Shown: piece by piece, positions 26,507-35,135 of the stretch | Layout of the letters: each line of letters begins with the position of its first letter | Numbering within the stretch: position 1 is the stretch's first letter | Assembly: GCF_003671765.1 (NCBI RefSeq) | Contig: NZ_QPIB01000043.1 | Span: forward strand, 1 to 64,000 | Direction: 5' to 3' | Length of the DNA: 64,000 nucleotides | Origin: Xenophilus sp. E41 | GTDB taxonomy: Bacteria > Pseudomonadota > Gammaproteobacteria > Burkholderiales > Burkholderiaceae_C | The notes under the pieces: model-generated | Databases searched by the model: none | Told to the model about the DNA's origin: nothing | Seen by the model: the letters and a program-made list of their open reading frames with translations, nothing else | Made by a program: the position numbers and the translations under genes

Positions 26507-29002
26507 ATGACTCAGTTCAATGTGAAGAAGGTCGCCGTGCTCGGCGCCGGCGTGATGGGCGCGCAGATCGCCGCCCACCTCGTGAACGTGCGCGTGCCGG
26601 TCGTCCTGTTCGATCTCCCCGATGGCAAGACCCCCACGCTCCCCGCTTCGCGTGGTTCGCTGCCCCCCGAGGGGGCTGGTGCCGCCTTGGGGCGGCCCGG
26701 CGTCGGCACCGAAGGCCCGAAGAACGGCATCGTCCTCAAGGCCATCGACAACCTGAAGAAGCTCAAGCCCGCGCCGCTGGGCGTGCCGGAAGACGCGGCG
26801 CTGATCCAGGCCGCGAACTACGAGGAGCACCTCGCGCTGCTGGGCGAGTGCGACCTCGTGATCGAGGCCATCGCCGAGCGCATGGACTGGAAGCTCGACC
26901 TCTACAGGAAGATCGCGCCGCACGTCGCGCCGCATGCCATCCTGGCGTCGAACACCTCGGGCCTGTCGATCACGAAGCTGGCCGAGGCGGTGCCGGAGTC
27001 GATCCGCCCGCGCTTTTGCGGCATCCACTTCTTCAACCCGCCGCGCTACATGACGCTGGTGGAGCTGATCCCCACGCCGACCACCGGGCCACAGGTGCTC
27101 GACGACCTCGAGACCTTCGCCATCCGCGCGCTGGGCAAGGGCGTGGTGCGCGCCAAGGACACGCCCAACTTCATCGCCAACCGCATCGGCATCGCCGGCA
27201 TGCTGGCCACGCTCAAGGAAGTCGACAAGTTCGGCCTTTCCTTCGACGTGGTCGACGACCTCACGGGCAAGCGCCTGGGCCGCGCGAGTTCGGGCACCTT
27301 CCGCACCGCCGACGTGGTGGGCCTGGACACGCTGGCCCACGTCGTCAAGACGCTGCAGGACAACCTGAGCGAGGCGACCGATCCGTTCTACCCGAACTTC
27401 GCCACGCCGCCGGTGCTGGCGAAGCTGCTGGAACTGGGCCAGCTGGGCAACAAGACCAAGGCCGGCTTCTACAAGAAGGCGGGCCGCGACATCCTGCGCT
27501 TCGACCTGGAGACGGGCGACTACGTGCCGGCAGGTGCCAAGGCCGACGAGGTCTACGGCCGCATGCTCAAGAAGCCGGCCGCCGAGCGCCTGAAGCTGTT
27601 GCGCAACGCCGAAGGGCCGCAGGGCCAGTTCCTCTGGGCCATCCTGCGCGACGGCTTCCACTACGCGGCCGTGCACCTGGCCGACATCGCCGAGAGCGCC
27701 CGCGACATCGACCTGGCCATGCGCTGGGGCTTCGGCATGCAGCAGGGCCCCTTCGAGCTCTGGCAGGAGGCGGGCTGGAAGCAGGTGGCGCAATGGATCC
27801 AGGAGGACATCGATGCCGGCAAGGCGCTGTCGAAGGCGCCGCTGCCGAAATGGGTGTTCGAAGGCCCGGTCGCCGAGGCCGGCGGCGTGCACACGCCCGA
27901 GGGGTCGTGGAGCGCGGCCGAGCAGCGCTTCGTGCCGCCGCGGCGCCTGCCGGTGCATGCGCGCCAGCTCTTCCCCGAGACGGTGCTCGGCAGCGGCGAG
28001 AAGACGGCTACCGAGGCGGGTACCACGATCAGCGACGAGGGCGACGTGCGCGTCTGGACGCTGGACAAGGATGGATTCGAAGGGGTGCTCATCGCCAGCA
28101 TCCATTCCAAGATGAACGCCATCAGCCCCGACGTGGCCGAGGCGCTGGCCGAGGCGGTGGCCCTGGCCGAGCGCGAGTACCAGGGGCTGGTGATCTGGTC
28201 GCCGGACGACAAGTTCTCGGTCGGCGCCGACCTGCAGGCCATGCTGCCGGCCTTCGTGGTCGCAGGCATCGGCGCCGTCGAGGGCGCTGAAAAGGCCTTG
28301 CAGGACGTGATGCTGCGCATGCGCTACGCCAACGTGCCGGTGGTGGCCGCGGTGCGCGGCCTCGCGCTGGGCGGCGGCTGCGAGCTGGCGGTGTACAGCG
28401 CGCGCCGCGTGGCCGCGATGGAAAGCTACATCGGCCTGGTGGAAGTGGGCGTGGGCCTGGTGCCCGGCGCCGGCGGCCTGACCTACATCGCGCGCCGCGC
28501 CGCCGAGAACGCGGCCGCATCGACCGGTGCCGATCTGCTGCCCTTCCTCACCGAAGGCTTCACCGCCGCGGCCATGGCCAAGGTCGGCACCAGCGCGCTC
28601 GAATCGAGGAAGCTGGGCTACCTCGTCGAGGGCGACGTGATCGTGCCGAACAAGGACGAGCTGCTCTACGTGGCCATCCAGCAGGCCAAGGCGATGGCAG
28701 ATGCCGGCTGGCGCCCGCCGATGAAGCGCAGCTTCCGCGTCGCCGGCCGCAGTGGCGCCGCGACGATCAAGGGCCAGCTGGTCAACATGCGCGATGGCGG
28801 CTTCATCAGCCAGCACGACTTCCACATCGCGAGCCTGATCGCCCACGTGGTCACGGGCGGCGACGTCGATGCCGGCACCCTCGTCACCGAGGAGTACCTG
28901 ATGGGCCTGGAGCGCGAAGCCTTCTGCGCCCTGGTGCAGCACCCCAAGACCCAGGAACGGATCATGGGCATGCTCTCGACCGGCAAGCCGGTCCGCAACT
29001 GA
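26507..29002 (+). CDS. 3-hydroxyacyl-CoA dehydrogenase/enoyl-CoA hydratase fusion (FadN-like domain order)
   Basis: This 831-residue bifunctional enzyme hydrates enoyl-CoA and oxidises the 3-hydroxyacyl-CoA. The order is dehydrogenase first: NAD site LGAGVMGAQIA (residues 12-22), SNTSGLSI, HFFNPPRYM with the catalytic His, and the C-terminal dehydrogenase domain to ~470. The hydratase domain follows from ~520 (GADLQAM oxyanion loop, LALGGGCELAV, GVGLVPGAGG). This matches Bacillus FadN rather than E. coli FadB. Residues ~39-68 are an extra segment encoded by a hairpin-forming repeat, absent from the usual FDLP-to-KNGI spacing. Thiolase follows after 20 bp. Confidence 0.92.
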   Translation: MTQFNVKKVAVLGAGVMGAQIAAHLVNVRVPVVLFDLPDGKTPTLPASRGSLPPEGAGAALGRPGVGTEGPKNGIVLKAIDNLKKLKPAPLGVPEDAALIQAANYEEHLALLGECDLVIEAIAERMDWKLDLYRKIAPHVAPHAILASNTSGLSITKLAEAVPESIRPRFCGIHFFNPPRYMTLVELIPTPTTGPQVLDDLETFAIRALGKGVVRAKDTPNFIANRIGIAGMLATLKEVDKFGLSFDVVDDLTGKRLGRASSGTFRTADVVGLDTLAHVVKTLQDNLSEATDPFYPNFATPPVLAKLLELGQLGNKTKAGFYKKAGRDILRFDLETGDYVPAGAKADEVYGRMLKKPAAERLKLLRNAEGPQGQFLWAILRDGFHYAAVHLADIAESARDIDLAMRWGFGMQQGPFELWQEAGWKQVAQWIQEDIDAGKALSKAPLPKWVFEGPVAEAGGVHTPEGSWSAAEQRFVPPRRLPVHARQLFPETVLGSGEKTATEAGTTISDEGDVRVWTLDKDGFEGVLIASIHSKMNAISPDVAEALAEAVALAEREYQGLVIWSPDDKFSVGADLQAMLPAFVVAGIGAVEGAEKALQDVMLRMRYANVPVVAAVRGLALGGGCELAVYSARRVAAMESYIGLVEVGVGLVPGAGGLTYIARRAAENAAASTGADLLPFLTEGFTAAAMAKVGTSALESRKLGYLVEGDVIVPNKDELLYVAIQQAKAMADAGWRPPMKRSFRVAGRSGAATIKGQLVNMRDGGFISQHDFHIASLIAHVVTGGDVDAGTLVTEEYLMGLEREAFCALVQHPKTQERIMGMLSTGKPVRN
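26621..26710 (+). repeat. in-frame hairpin repeat inserted in the beta-oxidation gene
   Basis: Ninety bases form three hairpins: CCACGC (26634) with GCGTGG (26650); CCCCC with GGGGG around 26669; and an outer GGTGCC (26678) with GGCACC (26705) enclosing GCCGCC and GGCGGC. The length is exactly 30 codons and adds a Pro/Gly/Ala/Arg-rich loop just after the second strand of the NAD-binding fold. The plan of three stems with a poly-C/poly-G middle stem resembles the intergenic copies at 17781 and 26381. Confidence 0.7.
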
Positions 29003-29022
29003 ACGACGACGAGGAATTCACC

Positions 29023-30222
29023 ATGAGCAAGCAAGTGCAGGACGCCTACATCGTCGCCGCCACGCGCACCCCCATCGGCAAGTCGCACCGCGGCTTCTTC
29101 CGCAACACCCGGCCCGACGACCTGCTGGCCACCACGCTGAAGGCGGCGCTGGCGCAGGTGCCGCGGCTCGATCCGCAGACCATCGAGGACATCGTGTGCG
29201 GCTGCGCCATTCCCGAGGCGCAGCAAGGCCTCAACGTCGCGCGCATCGGCGCCGTGCTGGCCGGCCTGCCCACCAGCGTGGGCGGCATCACCGTCAACCG
29301 CTTCTGCGCCTCGGGCCTGTCGGCCGTGCAGATGGCGGCCGACCGCATCCGCGTGGGTGAAGCCGACGTGATGATCGCCGCTGGTGTCGAGAGCATGAGC
29401 ATGGTGCCGATGATGGGCAACGCGCCCTCGCTGTCGCCTTCGATCTTCGAGCGCGACGGAGACGTCGGCATCGCCTACGGCATGGGCCTCACGGCCGAGA
29501 AGGTGGCGCAGCAGTGGAAGGTCAGCCGCGAGGCGCAGGACGCTTTCGCACTGCAGTCGAACCAGCGCGCCGTCGCGGCCCAGCAGGCCGGCGAGTTCGC
29601 CGACGAGATCACGCCCATCGAGGTGACCGACCGCGGCTTCGACCCCGTTACCGGCGAGGCCACCTCCAGGACGCGCACCGTGCGCCTCGACGAGGGCCCG
29701 CGCCCCGACACCAGCCTGGAAGGGCTGGCGAAGCTGCGCACCGTGTTCGCCGCCCGCGGCACGGTCACGGCGGGCAACAGCTCGCAGACTTCCGACGGCG
29801 CCGGCGCGCTCATCCTGGCGAGCGAGGCGGCGTGCCAGAAGTACGACCTCACGCCGCTGGCGCGCTTCGTCAGCTTCGCCAGCAAGGGCGTGCCGCCCGC
29901 CATCATGGGCATCGGCCCGATCGAGGCCATCCCGGCCGCGCTGCGCTACGCGGGCCTGAAGCAGGACGACCTGGACTGGATCGAGCTGAACGAGGCCTTC
30001 GCGGCCCAGTCGCTGGCGGTGCTGAACACGCTGGGGCTCGACCCGGCCAAGGTCAACCCGATGGGTGGCGCGATCGCGCTGGGCCATCCGCTGGGCGCCA
30101 CGGGTGCCATCCGCGCGGCCACCGTCGTGCATGCGCTGCGCCGCAAGCAGCTCAAGTACGGCATGGTCACGATGTGCGTGGGCATGGGGCAGGGCGCGGC
30201 GGGAATCTTCGAACGGGTGTAG
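29023..30222 (+). CDS. Acetyl-CoA C-acyltransferase (thiolase)
   Basis: This 399-residue thiolase cleaves 3-ketoacyl-CoA with CoA, the last beta-oxidation step. Catalytic residues are visible: Cys95 in NRFCASGLS, His355 in LGHPLGATGA and Cys385 in TMCVGMGQG. It sits 20 bp behind the hydratase/dehydrogenase gene with a GAGGA ribosome-binding site, giving the order dehydrogenase, bifunctional enzyme, thiolase. It is FadA-like; length and motifs are normal. Confidence 0.94.
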   Translation: MSKQVQDAYIVAATRTPIGKSHRGFFRNTRPDDLLATTLKAALAQVPRLDPQTIEDIVCGCAIPEAQQGLNVARIGAVLAGLPTSVGGITVNRFCASGLSAVQMAADRIRVGEADVMIAAGVESMSMVPMMGNAPSLSPSIFERDGDVGIAYGMGLTAEKVAQQWKVSREAQDAFALQSNQRAVAAQQAGEFADEITPIEVTDRGFDPVTGEATSRTRTVRLDEGPRPDTSLEGLAKLRTVFAARGTVTAGNSSQTSDGAGALILASEAACQKYDLTPLARFVSFASKGVPPAIMGIGPIEAIPAALRYAGLKQDDLDWIELNEAFAAQSLAVLNTLGLDPAKVNPMGGAIALGHPLGATGAIRAATVVHALRRKQLKYGMVTMCVGMGQGAAGIFERV

Positions 30223-30229
30223 CGGCTAC

Positions 30230-30335
30230 TGCGCGGGCGATCTGCGGCGTTGCGGGGCCCGTCGGGACATCCTCACGACCGTCAAGGTCGCTCCGGTGTC
30301 CCGCCACCCGCGCCTTGCATCTCATCCCGCTCGCG
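30230..30335. repeat. imperfect palindromic intergenic element
   Basis: This gap between the thiolase and hydrolase genes starts CTACTGCGCGG and forms an imperfect palindrome around GACCGTCAAGGTC. GGGACA on the left pairs with TGTCCC on the right. A similar start, CTACTGCGCGG, opens the palindromic element at 47036. No promoter is obvious. Confidence 0.4.
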
Positions 30336-30376
30336 ACGCCGGAAGCGCTGCAGAAACATCCACAGGAGACCACGAG

Positions 30377-31264
30377 ATGCACAGTCGCCAACTTCCAGTC
30401 GACGGTTCCCACCGCATTGCGGTACGCCACTACCCCGCCACCGGCACCGCCCGCGCGAGCGTCGTCATCGGCGGCGCGATGGGCGTGCGGCAGGCCTTCT
30501 ACGCGCCCTTCGCGCAGTGGCTGGCCGCGCAGGGGCTCGCCGTGTGGACCTTCGACTACCGCGGCAGCGGCGATTCGCGCGGCGATGCGCCGCTGCGCAA
30601 CTTCGACGCCGACCTGTTCGACTGGGCGCGCGACTACGAGGCGGTGATCGATGCCGCCCGGGCCGCGCAGCCGGAGGGGCCGCTCTACCTCTTCGGCCAC
30701 AGCCTCGGCGCACAGTTGCCGGGCCTGCTTGCGCGGCCCGAGCAGGTCGACGGCCTGCTGAGCATCGCGGCCGGCAGCGGCTACTGGCGCGAGAACGCGC
30801 CGCGGCTCAAACGTTCGATCCTCTACTTCTGGTTCGTGCTGGTGCCGCTGGCCGTGCGCCTGTGGGGCTACTTTCCCGGCCGCCGGTTGCGCAAGGTGGG
30901 CGACCTGCCGCGCGGCGTGATCCTGCAGTGGCGGCGCTGGTGCCTGAACCCGCGCTACAGCGTGGGCGCCGAAGGGCCGCTGGCCGAACGCAGCTACGCG
31001 CGGGTGCGCTTTCCGGTGCTGGCGCTGTCGATCACCGACGACGAGCTGATGACGCTGCGCGGCACCGAGAGCCTCGTCGGCTTCTACTCGGCCGCGCCCA
31101 CGGCCGTGCAGCGCATCGCGCCGGCCGACGTGCAGGCGCGCCGCATCGGGCACTTCGGCTTCTTCCGCGAGCAGTTCGACCGGAGCCTGTGGCCGCGCGC
31201 CGTGGACAGCCTGCAGCGGCTTGCGGCCCTGGGGAACACCCGCGTCCCGCAGACGACTGCGTGA
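30377..31264 (+). CDS. Alpha/beta-hydrolase family protein
   Basis: This 295-residue serine hydrolase-like protein has an early strand-turn GGAMGVRQAFYAPFA, then FDYRGSGDSRG and the nucleophile elbow FGHSLGAQL (Ser in GHSLG). A late aspartate in ITDDELM and the histidine in RIGHFGFF complete a likely triad. Proteins of this type (YheT/COG4757-like) are usually uncharacterised. It lies in the acyl-CoA island, so an ester or thioester substrate is plausible but unproven. A GGAGACCACGAG ribosome-binding region precedes the ATG at 30377. Confidence 0.85.
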   Translation: MHSRQLPVDGSHRIAVRHYPATGTARASVVIGGAMGVRQAFYAPFAQWLAAQGLAVWTFDYRGSGDSRGDAPLRNFDADLFDWARDYEAVIDAARAAQPEGPLYLFGHSLGAQLPGLLARPEQVDGLLSIAAGSGYWRENAPRLKRSILYFWFVLVPLAVRLWGYFPGRRLRKVGDLPRGVILQWRRWCLNPRYSVGAEGPLAERSYARVRFPVLALSITDDELMTLRGTESLVGFYSAAPTAVQRIAPADVQARRIGHFGFFREQFDRSLWPRAVDSLQRLAALGNTRVPQTTA

Positions 31265-31292
31265 CGCCGCCACCCCCATGCACACTGCCGCC

Positions 31293-32123
31293 ATGACGAC
31301 CCATCCCTTCGACCGGGCGCTGGCGCTCGAACACAGCGACATCCAGGCCGGCCTGTTCACCGGCGCCACCAGTCCCGACTACTGGAACATGGTGGGCCCC
31401 TTCGGTGGCACCACCGCCGCACTGGCGCTGCAGGCGGTGCTGCGCCACCCGGACCTGCTGGGCGAGCCGATCGCGATCACCGTCAACTACGCGGCGGCCG
31501 TCGTCGCCGGGCCCTTCGAGATCCGGGCCACGCCGGTGAAGACCAACCGCTCGACCCAGCACTGGACGGTCGAGATCCGCCAGAACGACGCCGAGGGCCG
31601 GCCACAGCTCAACACCACGGCCACGGTGGTCACGGCGGTGCGCCGCGAGACCTGGAGCGCCACCGATCTGCCCATGCCCGCCGTGCCCGCGCCCGGCGAC
31701 GTCGAGCGCCTGACCATCGGCCCCAAGGCCGTGGCCTGGGTCGGCCAGTACGAGATGCGGCCGGTGAGGGGCAGCATGCCCACGCAGTGGGACGGCCGCG
31801 GCGACCACAGCGAGACGCTGCTGTGGCTGCGCGACGCCCAGCCGCGCGTGCTGGATTTCGCCGCGCTCACGGCGATGAGCGACATCTTCTTTCCGCGCGT
31901 GTGGCTGCGCCGTGCCACGGTGGTGCCGGTCGGCACGGTGTCGATCACCACCTACTTCCACTGCACCGCGGCGCAGCTAGCCCAGGTGGGCACGGCGCAC
32001 CTGCTGGGGCGTGCCACGGGCCAGCAGTTCGCTCAGGGCTTTTTCGACCAGAGCGCGCAGCTGTGGAACCAGGCGGGGCACCTGCTCGCCACCAGCAACC
32101 AGATCGTCTACTACAAGGAATAG
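31293..32123 (+). CDS. Acyl-CoA thioesterase, double-hotdog (TesB-like) family
   Basis: The 276-residue protein has the tandem hotdog layout of TesB-like thioesterases. The first half contains WNMVGPFGGTTAALAL; the second contains LRDAQPRVLDFAALTAMSDIFFPRV with an active-site-type Asp. It should hydrolyse acyl-CoA to free acid and CoA, relieving CoA sequestration during degradation. The start at 31293 (MTTHPF) is preferred; an in-frame ATG at 31278 is the alternative. It follows the hydrolase gene closely and probably shares its transcript. Confidence 0.82.
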   Translation: MTTHPFDRALALEHSDIQAGLFTGATSPDYWNMVGPFGGTTAALALQAVLRHPDLLGEPIAITVNYAAAVVAGPFEIRATPVKTNRSTQHWTVEIRQNDAEGRPQLNTTATVVTAVRRETWSATDLPMPAVPAPGDVERLTIGPKAVAWVGQYEMRPVRGSMPTQWDGRGDHSETLLWLRDAQPRVLDFAALTAMSDIFFPRVWLRRATVVPVGTVSITTYFHCTAAQLAQVGTAHLLGRATGQQFAQGFFDQSAQLWNQAGHLLATSNQIVYYKE

Positions 32124-32171
32124 CGCCGCGGCCGCGAGCGTGAGCCCCCCGGCGACACCAAGGAGCACCCC

Positions 32172-32918
32172 ATGAGCCAGAAGCCTGTAGCCCTCGTCAT
32201 CGGCGCCGGCGACGCCACGGGCGGCGCCATCGCGCGCGCCTTCGCCAAGGAAGGCTACGCCACCTGCGTGGTGCGCCGCAGTGCCGACAAGCTGCAGCCC
32301 CTGGTGGCGCAGATCGAGGCCGAGGGCGGCACCGCCCACGCCTTCGGCACCGACGCGCGCAAGGAGGAAGAGGTCGTGGCGCTGGTCGAGCAGATCGAAT
32401 CGACCATCGGCCCGATCGAGGTGATGGTGTTCAACATCGGCGCCAACGTGCCCGAGAGCATCCTCGCCGAAACCGCGCGCAAGTACTTCAAGGTCTGGGA
32501 GATGGCCTGCTTCTCGGGCTTCCTCACCGGCCGCGAGGTGGCGCGGCGCATGGTCGCGCGCGACATGCCGGCCGGCGGCCACCGCGGCACCATCATCTTC
32601 ACCGGCGCCACCGCCTCGCTGCGCGGCGGCGCGAACTTCGGCGCCTTCTCGGGCGCCAAGATGGCGCTGCGTGCGCTGGCCCAGGCCATGGCGCGGGAGC
32701 TGGGGCCGCAGGGCGTGCACGTGGCCCACACCATCATCGACGGCGCCATCGACACCGAGTTCATCCGCAGCAACTTCCCCGAGCGCTACGCGCTGAAGGC
32801 GCAGGACGGCATCCTCAACCCCGAGCACATCGCCCAGAGCTATGTCATGCTCCACCGCCAGCCGCGCGACGCCTGGACGCACGAGCTGGACCTTCGGCCG
32901 TGGATGGAAAAATTCTGA
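32172..32918 (+). CDS. Atypical SDR lacking the catalytic tyrosine (SDR_c10-like)
   Basis: The 248-residue SDR-fold protein begins with a modified cofactor motif, VIGAGDATGGAIA, instead of TGxxxGIG. The YxxxK motif reads FSGAK: Phe159 replaces the catalytic tyrosine while Lys163 is kept. FTGATAS replaces the usual serine strand. This combination is known for one classical SDR subgroup, so it is not a sequencing error. Redox activity may be absent or use another mechanism. It has AAGGAG before the ATG and lies between thioesterase and DsbA-fold genes in the acyl-CoA island. Confidence 0.85.
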   Translation: MSQKPVALVIGAGDATGGAIARAFAKEGYATCVVRRSADKLQPLVAQIEAEGGTAHAFGTDARKEEEVVALVEQIESTIGPIEVMVFNIGANVPESILAETARKYFKVWEMACFSGFLTGREVARRMVARDMPAGGHRGTIIFTGATASLRGGANFGAFSGAKMALRALAQAMARELGPQGVHVAHTIIDGAIDTEFIRSNFPERYALKAQDGILNPEHIAQSYVMLHRQPRDAWTHELDLRPWMEKF

Positions 32919-32947
32919 GCGCCCGGCCCACCACACGGAGACACGAC

Positions 32948-33550
32948 ATGCCCGCCACCACCGTCGAATTCTTCTTCGATTTCGGCAGTCCTGCCGCCTA
33001 CCTGGCCTGGACGCAGTTGCCGCACATCTGTGCCGACACCGGCGCCACGCTCGTGCCGCGGCCGATGCTGCTGGGTGGCGTGTTCCAGGCCACGGGCAAC
33101 CATTCGCCGGCCGAGATCAAGCCCAAGGGGCCTTACATGACCGTGGACCTGCAGCGATTCGCGCAGCGCTACGGCGTCCCCTTCACCCACAACCCGCACT
33201 TCCCCATCAACACGCTGCTGCTGATGCGCGGCGCGACCGGCCTGCAGATGCACGAGCCGGCGCGCTTCGAGGCCTACTGCCGCGCCGTCTTCCAGGCCAT
33301 GTGGGTCGATGCGCAGAACATGAACGATCCGGCTGTCGTGCAGGCGGTGCTGCAGGCCGCCGGCTTCGACGCCGCCTCGGTCCTGGCGCTGGCCGGACAG
33401 CCGGACGTCAAGGAGCGCCTGAAGGCCGTGACCGGCGAGGCCGTGGCCCGCGGCGTGTTCGGTGCGCCCACCATGTTCGTGGGCGACCAGATGTTCTGGG
33501 GCCAGGACCGCCTCGACTTCGTGCGCGAAGCGGTGCTGGCCGCGCGCTGA
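32948..33550 (+). CDS. 2-hydroxychromene-2-carboxylate isomerase-like protein (DsbA fold)
   Basis: This 200-residue member of the kappa-GST/HCCA isomerase family has EFFFDFGSPAAYLAW at the start, with the conserved serine (residue 14) where glutathione sulfur is activated. RPMLLGGVFQATGN and GVFGAPTMFVGDQMFWGQDRL near the end are also typical. NahD-type enzymes use glutathione to isomerise aromatic degradation intermediates. No naphthalene pathway is present here, so the real substrate is probably different. It is 29 bp downstream of the atypical SDR gene. Confidence 0.88.
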   Translation: MPATTVEFFFDFGSPAAYLAWTQLPHICADTGATLVPRPMLLGGVFQATGNHSPAEIKPKGPYMTVDLQRFAQRYGVPFTHNPHFPINTLLLMRGATGLQMHEPARFEAYCRAVFQAMWVDAQNMNDPAVVQAVLQAAGFDAASVLALAGQPDVKERLKAVTGEAVARGVFGAPTMFVGDQMFWGQDRLDFVREAVLAAR

Positions 33551-33590
33551 CTCCTCCCTCCGATTCGATCCAGACCTTCAAGGCCCACCC

Positions 33591-34355
33591 ATGAGCGACA
33601 TCCTCGTCCACACCGAAGCCGGTGTGAGCACCCTGACCTTCAACCGCCTCGACAAGAAGAACTCGATCACCAGCGCGATGTACGCCGCGATGGCCGACGC
33701 GCTGGAGGCCGCGCAGGCCGACGCCGCGGTGCGCTGCCTGCTGATCCAGGGCGACGCGACCATCTTCTCGGCCGGCAACGACATCGGCGACTTCCTCAAC
33801 GCGCCGCCCTCGACGCAGGACTCGCCGGTGTTCCGCTTCCTGCGCAACATCGCGCAGTTCCCCAAGCCCATCGTGGCGGCGGTGTGCGGGCCGGCCGTGG
33901 GCATCGGCACCACGCTGCTGTTCCACTGCGACCTGGTCTACGCGGGCGACAACGCGGCCTTCTCGATGCCCTTCGTCAACCTCGGGCTGTGTCCCGAGGC
34001 GGCGTCGAGCCTGCTGGTGCCGCAGATGTTCGGCTACCACCGCGCCGCCGAGGCCCTGCTGCTGGGCGAGCCCTTCATGGCCGAGGCGGCGCTCGAGGTC
34101 GGCCTGGTCAACCGCGTGGTGCCGCCCACGGAGTGCAATGCCATCGCCCAGCAGCAGGCGCGCAAGCTGGCGGCCAAGCCGCTGTCGGCCCTCATCGAGA
34201 CCAAGCGCCTCATGAAGAAGGCGCAGGGCCCGGCCGTGGTCGAACGCATGGGCGAGGAGGGCGCGAGCTTCGGCCGCATGCTGCGCGAGCCGGCCGCGCG
34301 TGAGGCGTTCACGGCGTTCATGGAGAAGAGGAAGCCCGACTTCAGCAAGGTCTGA
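33591..34355 (+). CDS. Enoyl-CoA hydratase/isomerase family protein
   Basis: This 254-residue crotonase-fold protein has FSAGNDIGDFLN (first oxyanion loop) and CGPAVGIGTTLLFHCDLVYA (second). One glutamate of the usual hydratase pair is not obvious: the second position region reads LGLCPEAASSLLVPQ, with Glu in PEAASS. Isomerase activity on 3-enoyl-CoA is therefore as likely as hydration. It ends the plus-strand acyl-CoA run and converges on the YciA-like gene. Confidence 0.88.
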   Translation: MSDILVHTEAGVSTLTFNRLDKKNSITSAMYAAMADALEAAQADAAVRCLLIQGDATIFSAGNDIGDFLNAPPSTQDSPVFRFLRNIAQFPKPIVAAVCGPAVGIGTTLLFHCDLVYAGDNAAFSMPFVNLGLCPEAASSLLVPQMFGYHRAAEALLLGEPFMAEAALEVGLVNRVVPPTECNAIAQQQARKLAAKPLSALIETKRLMKKAQGPAVVERMGEEGASFGRMLREPAAREAFTAFMEKRKPDFSKV

Positions 34356-34380
34356 AGTCGTTCGCGGCGTCCACTCGCAC

Positions 34381-34443
34381 CACCGTTCGGTGAGCTTGTC
34401 GAAGCCGCGCTCCGGCCTTCGACAAGCTCAGGCTGAACGGGTG
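34381..34443. repeat. REP-like palindrome (GAGCTTGTCGAAG family) in a convergent gap
   Basis: Arms CACCGTTCGG-TGAGCTTGTCGAAG (34381) and CTTCGACAAGCTCA-GGCTGAACGG-GTG (34417) fold into a long hairpin. The motif GAGCTTGTCGAAG with its complement is a very common repetitive extragenic palindrome in proteobacteria. Two more palindromes follow in the same 204-bp gap: GCATCGA/TCGATGC at 34448 and CGTCACG/CGTGACG at 34481. The gap lies between convergent genes, so transcription ending is one possible effect. Confidence 0.75.
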
Positions 34444-34559
34444 GGGTGCATCGACAGCTCGATGCCTCGCGTCTGCAGATCGTCACGTCCGTGACGAATT
34501 CGGCCGCAACGCCCGCTCCGCCTGCGCTGCAGGCCGATTGCACTTTGCAGGCTGAACCC

Positions 34560-34991
34560 TCAGACGGGTTGCGCAGCGTCCGGCACGATGGGCCGCGGGC
34601 GCCCGTTCTCGTCGATCGCCACGTAGGTCAGCGTGGCCTCGGTCACCTTCACGTACTCGCCCTGCCGGCGGATGCGCTCGGCGAAGACCTCGACCTTCAC
34701 CGTGACCGAGGTCCGCCCGACCCGGCTCACGGCAGCGTAGAAGGACAGGATGTCGCCGATGCGCACCGGCTGCTTGAAGATGAACTCGTTGACGGCCACC
34801 GTCGCCATGCGCCCGTTGGCGTAGCGCGCCGGCAGCACCGAGCCCGCCAGGTCGACCTGCGCCATCACCCAGCCGCCGAAGATGTCGCCGTTGGCATTCG
34901 TGTCGGCCGGCATGGGGATCACCTTGAGCACCAGTTCCATGTCGGCCGGCAGGCTCTTGAGGACGGCGGCGGGGCTGGAAGAAGCGGACAT
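34560..34991 (-). CDS. yciA: YciA-like acyl-CoA thioesterase
   Basis: This 143-residue hotdog thioesterase hydrolyses short to medium acyl-CoAs. The diagnostic segment is NANGDIFGGWVMAQVDLAG with the catalytic Asp, followed by ATVAVNEFIFKQPVRIGDIL. The C-terminus ENGRPRPI is typical. It is on the strand opposite the acyl-CoA island and converges with it, so it is separately expressed. The ATG at 34991 fits the family N-terminus. Confidence 0.9.
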   Translation of the reverse strand: MSASSSPAAVLKSLPADMELVLKVIPMPADTNANGDIFGGWVMAQVDLAGSVLPARYANGRMATVAVNEFIFKQPVRIGDILSFYAAVSRVGRTSVTVKVEVFAERIRRQGEYVKVTEATLTYVAIDENGRPRPIVPDAAQPV

Positions 34992-35135
34992 CGGCACAAT
35001 CTCGGAAACACGAAAACCACGATTGTCCCGTATGCGACGCTGCCGCGACGCGCTGCCTGATCCCGCTCTCCTTCGATTCCCTGCGCTTTCATCGCGCCGC
35101 GCGACGCACCGCCGCGCCCGCCCGGGGAGCAGCGC

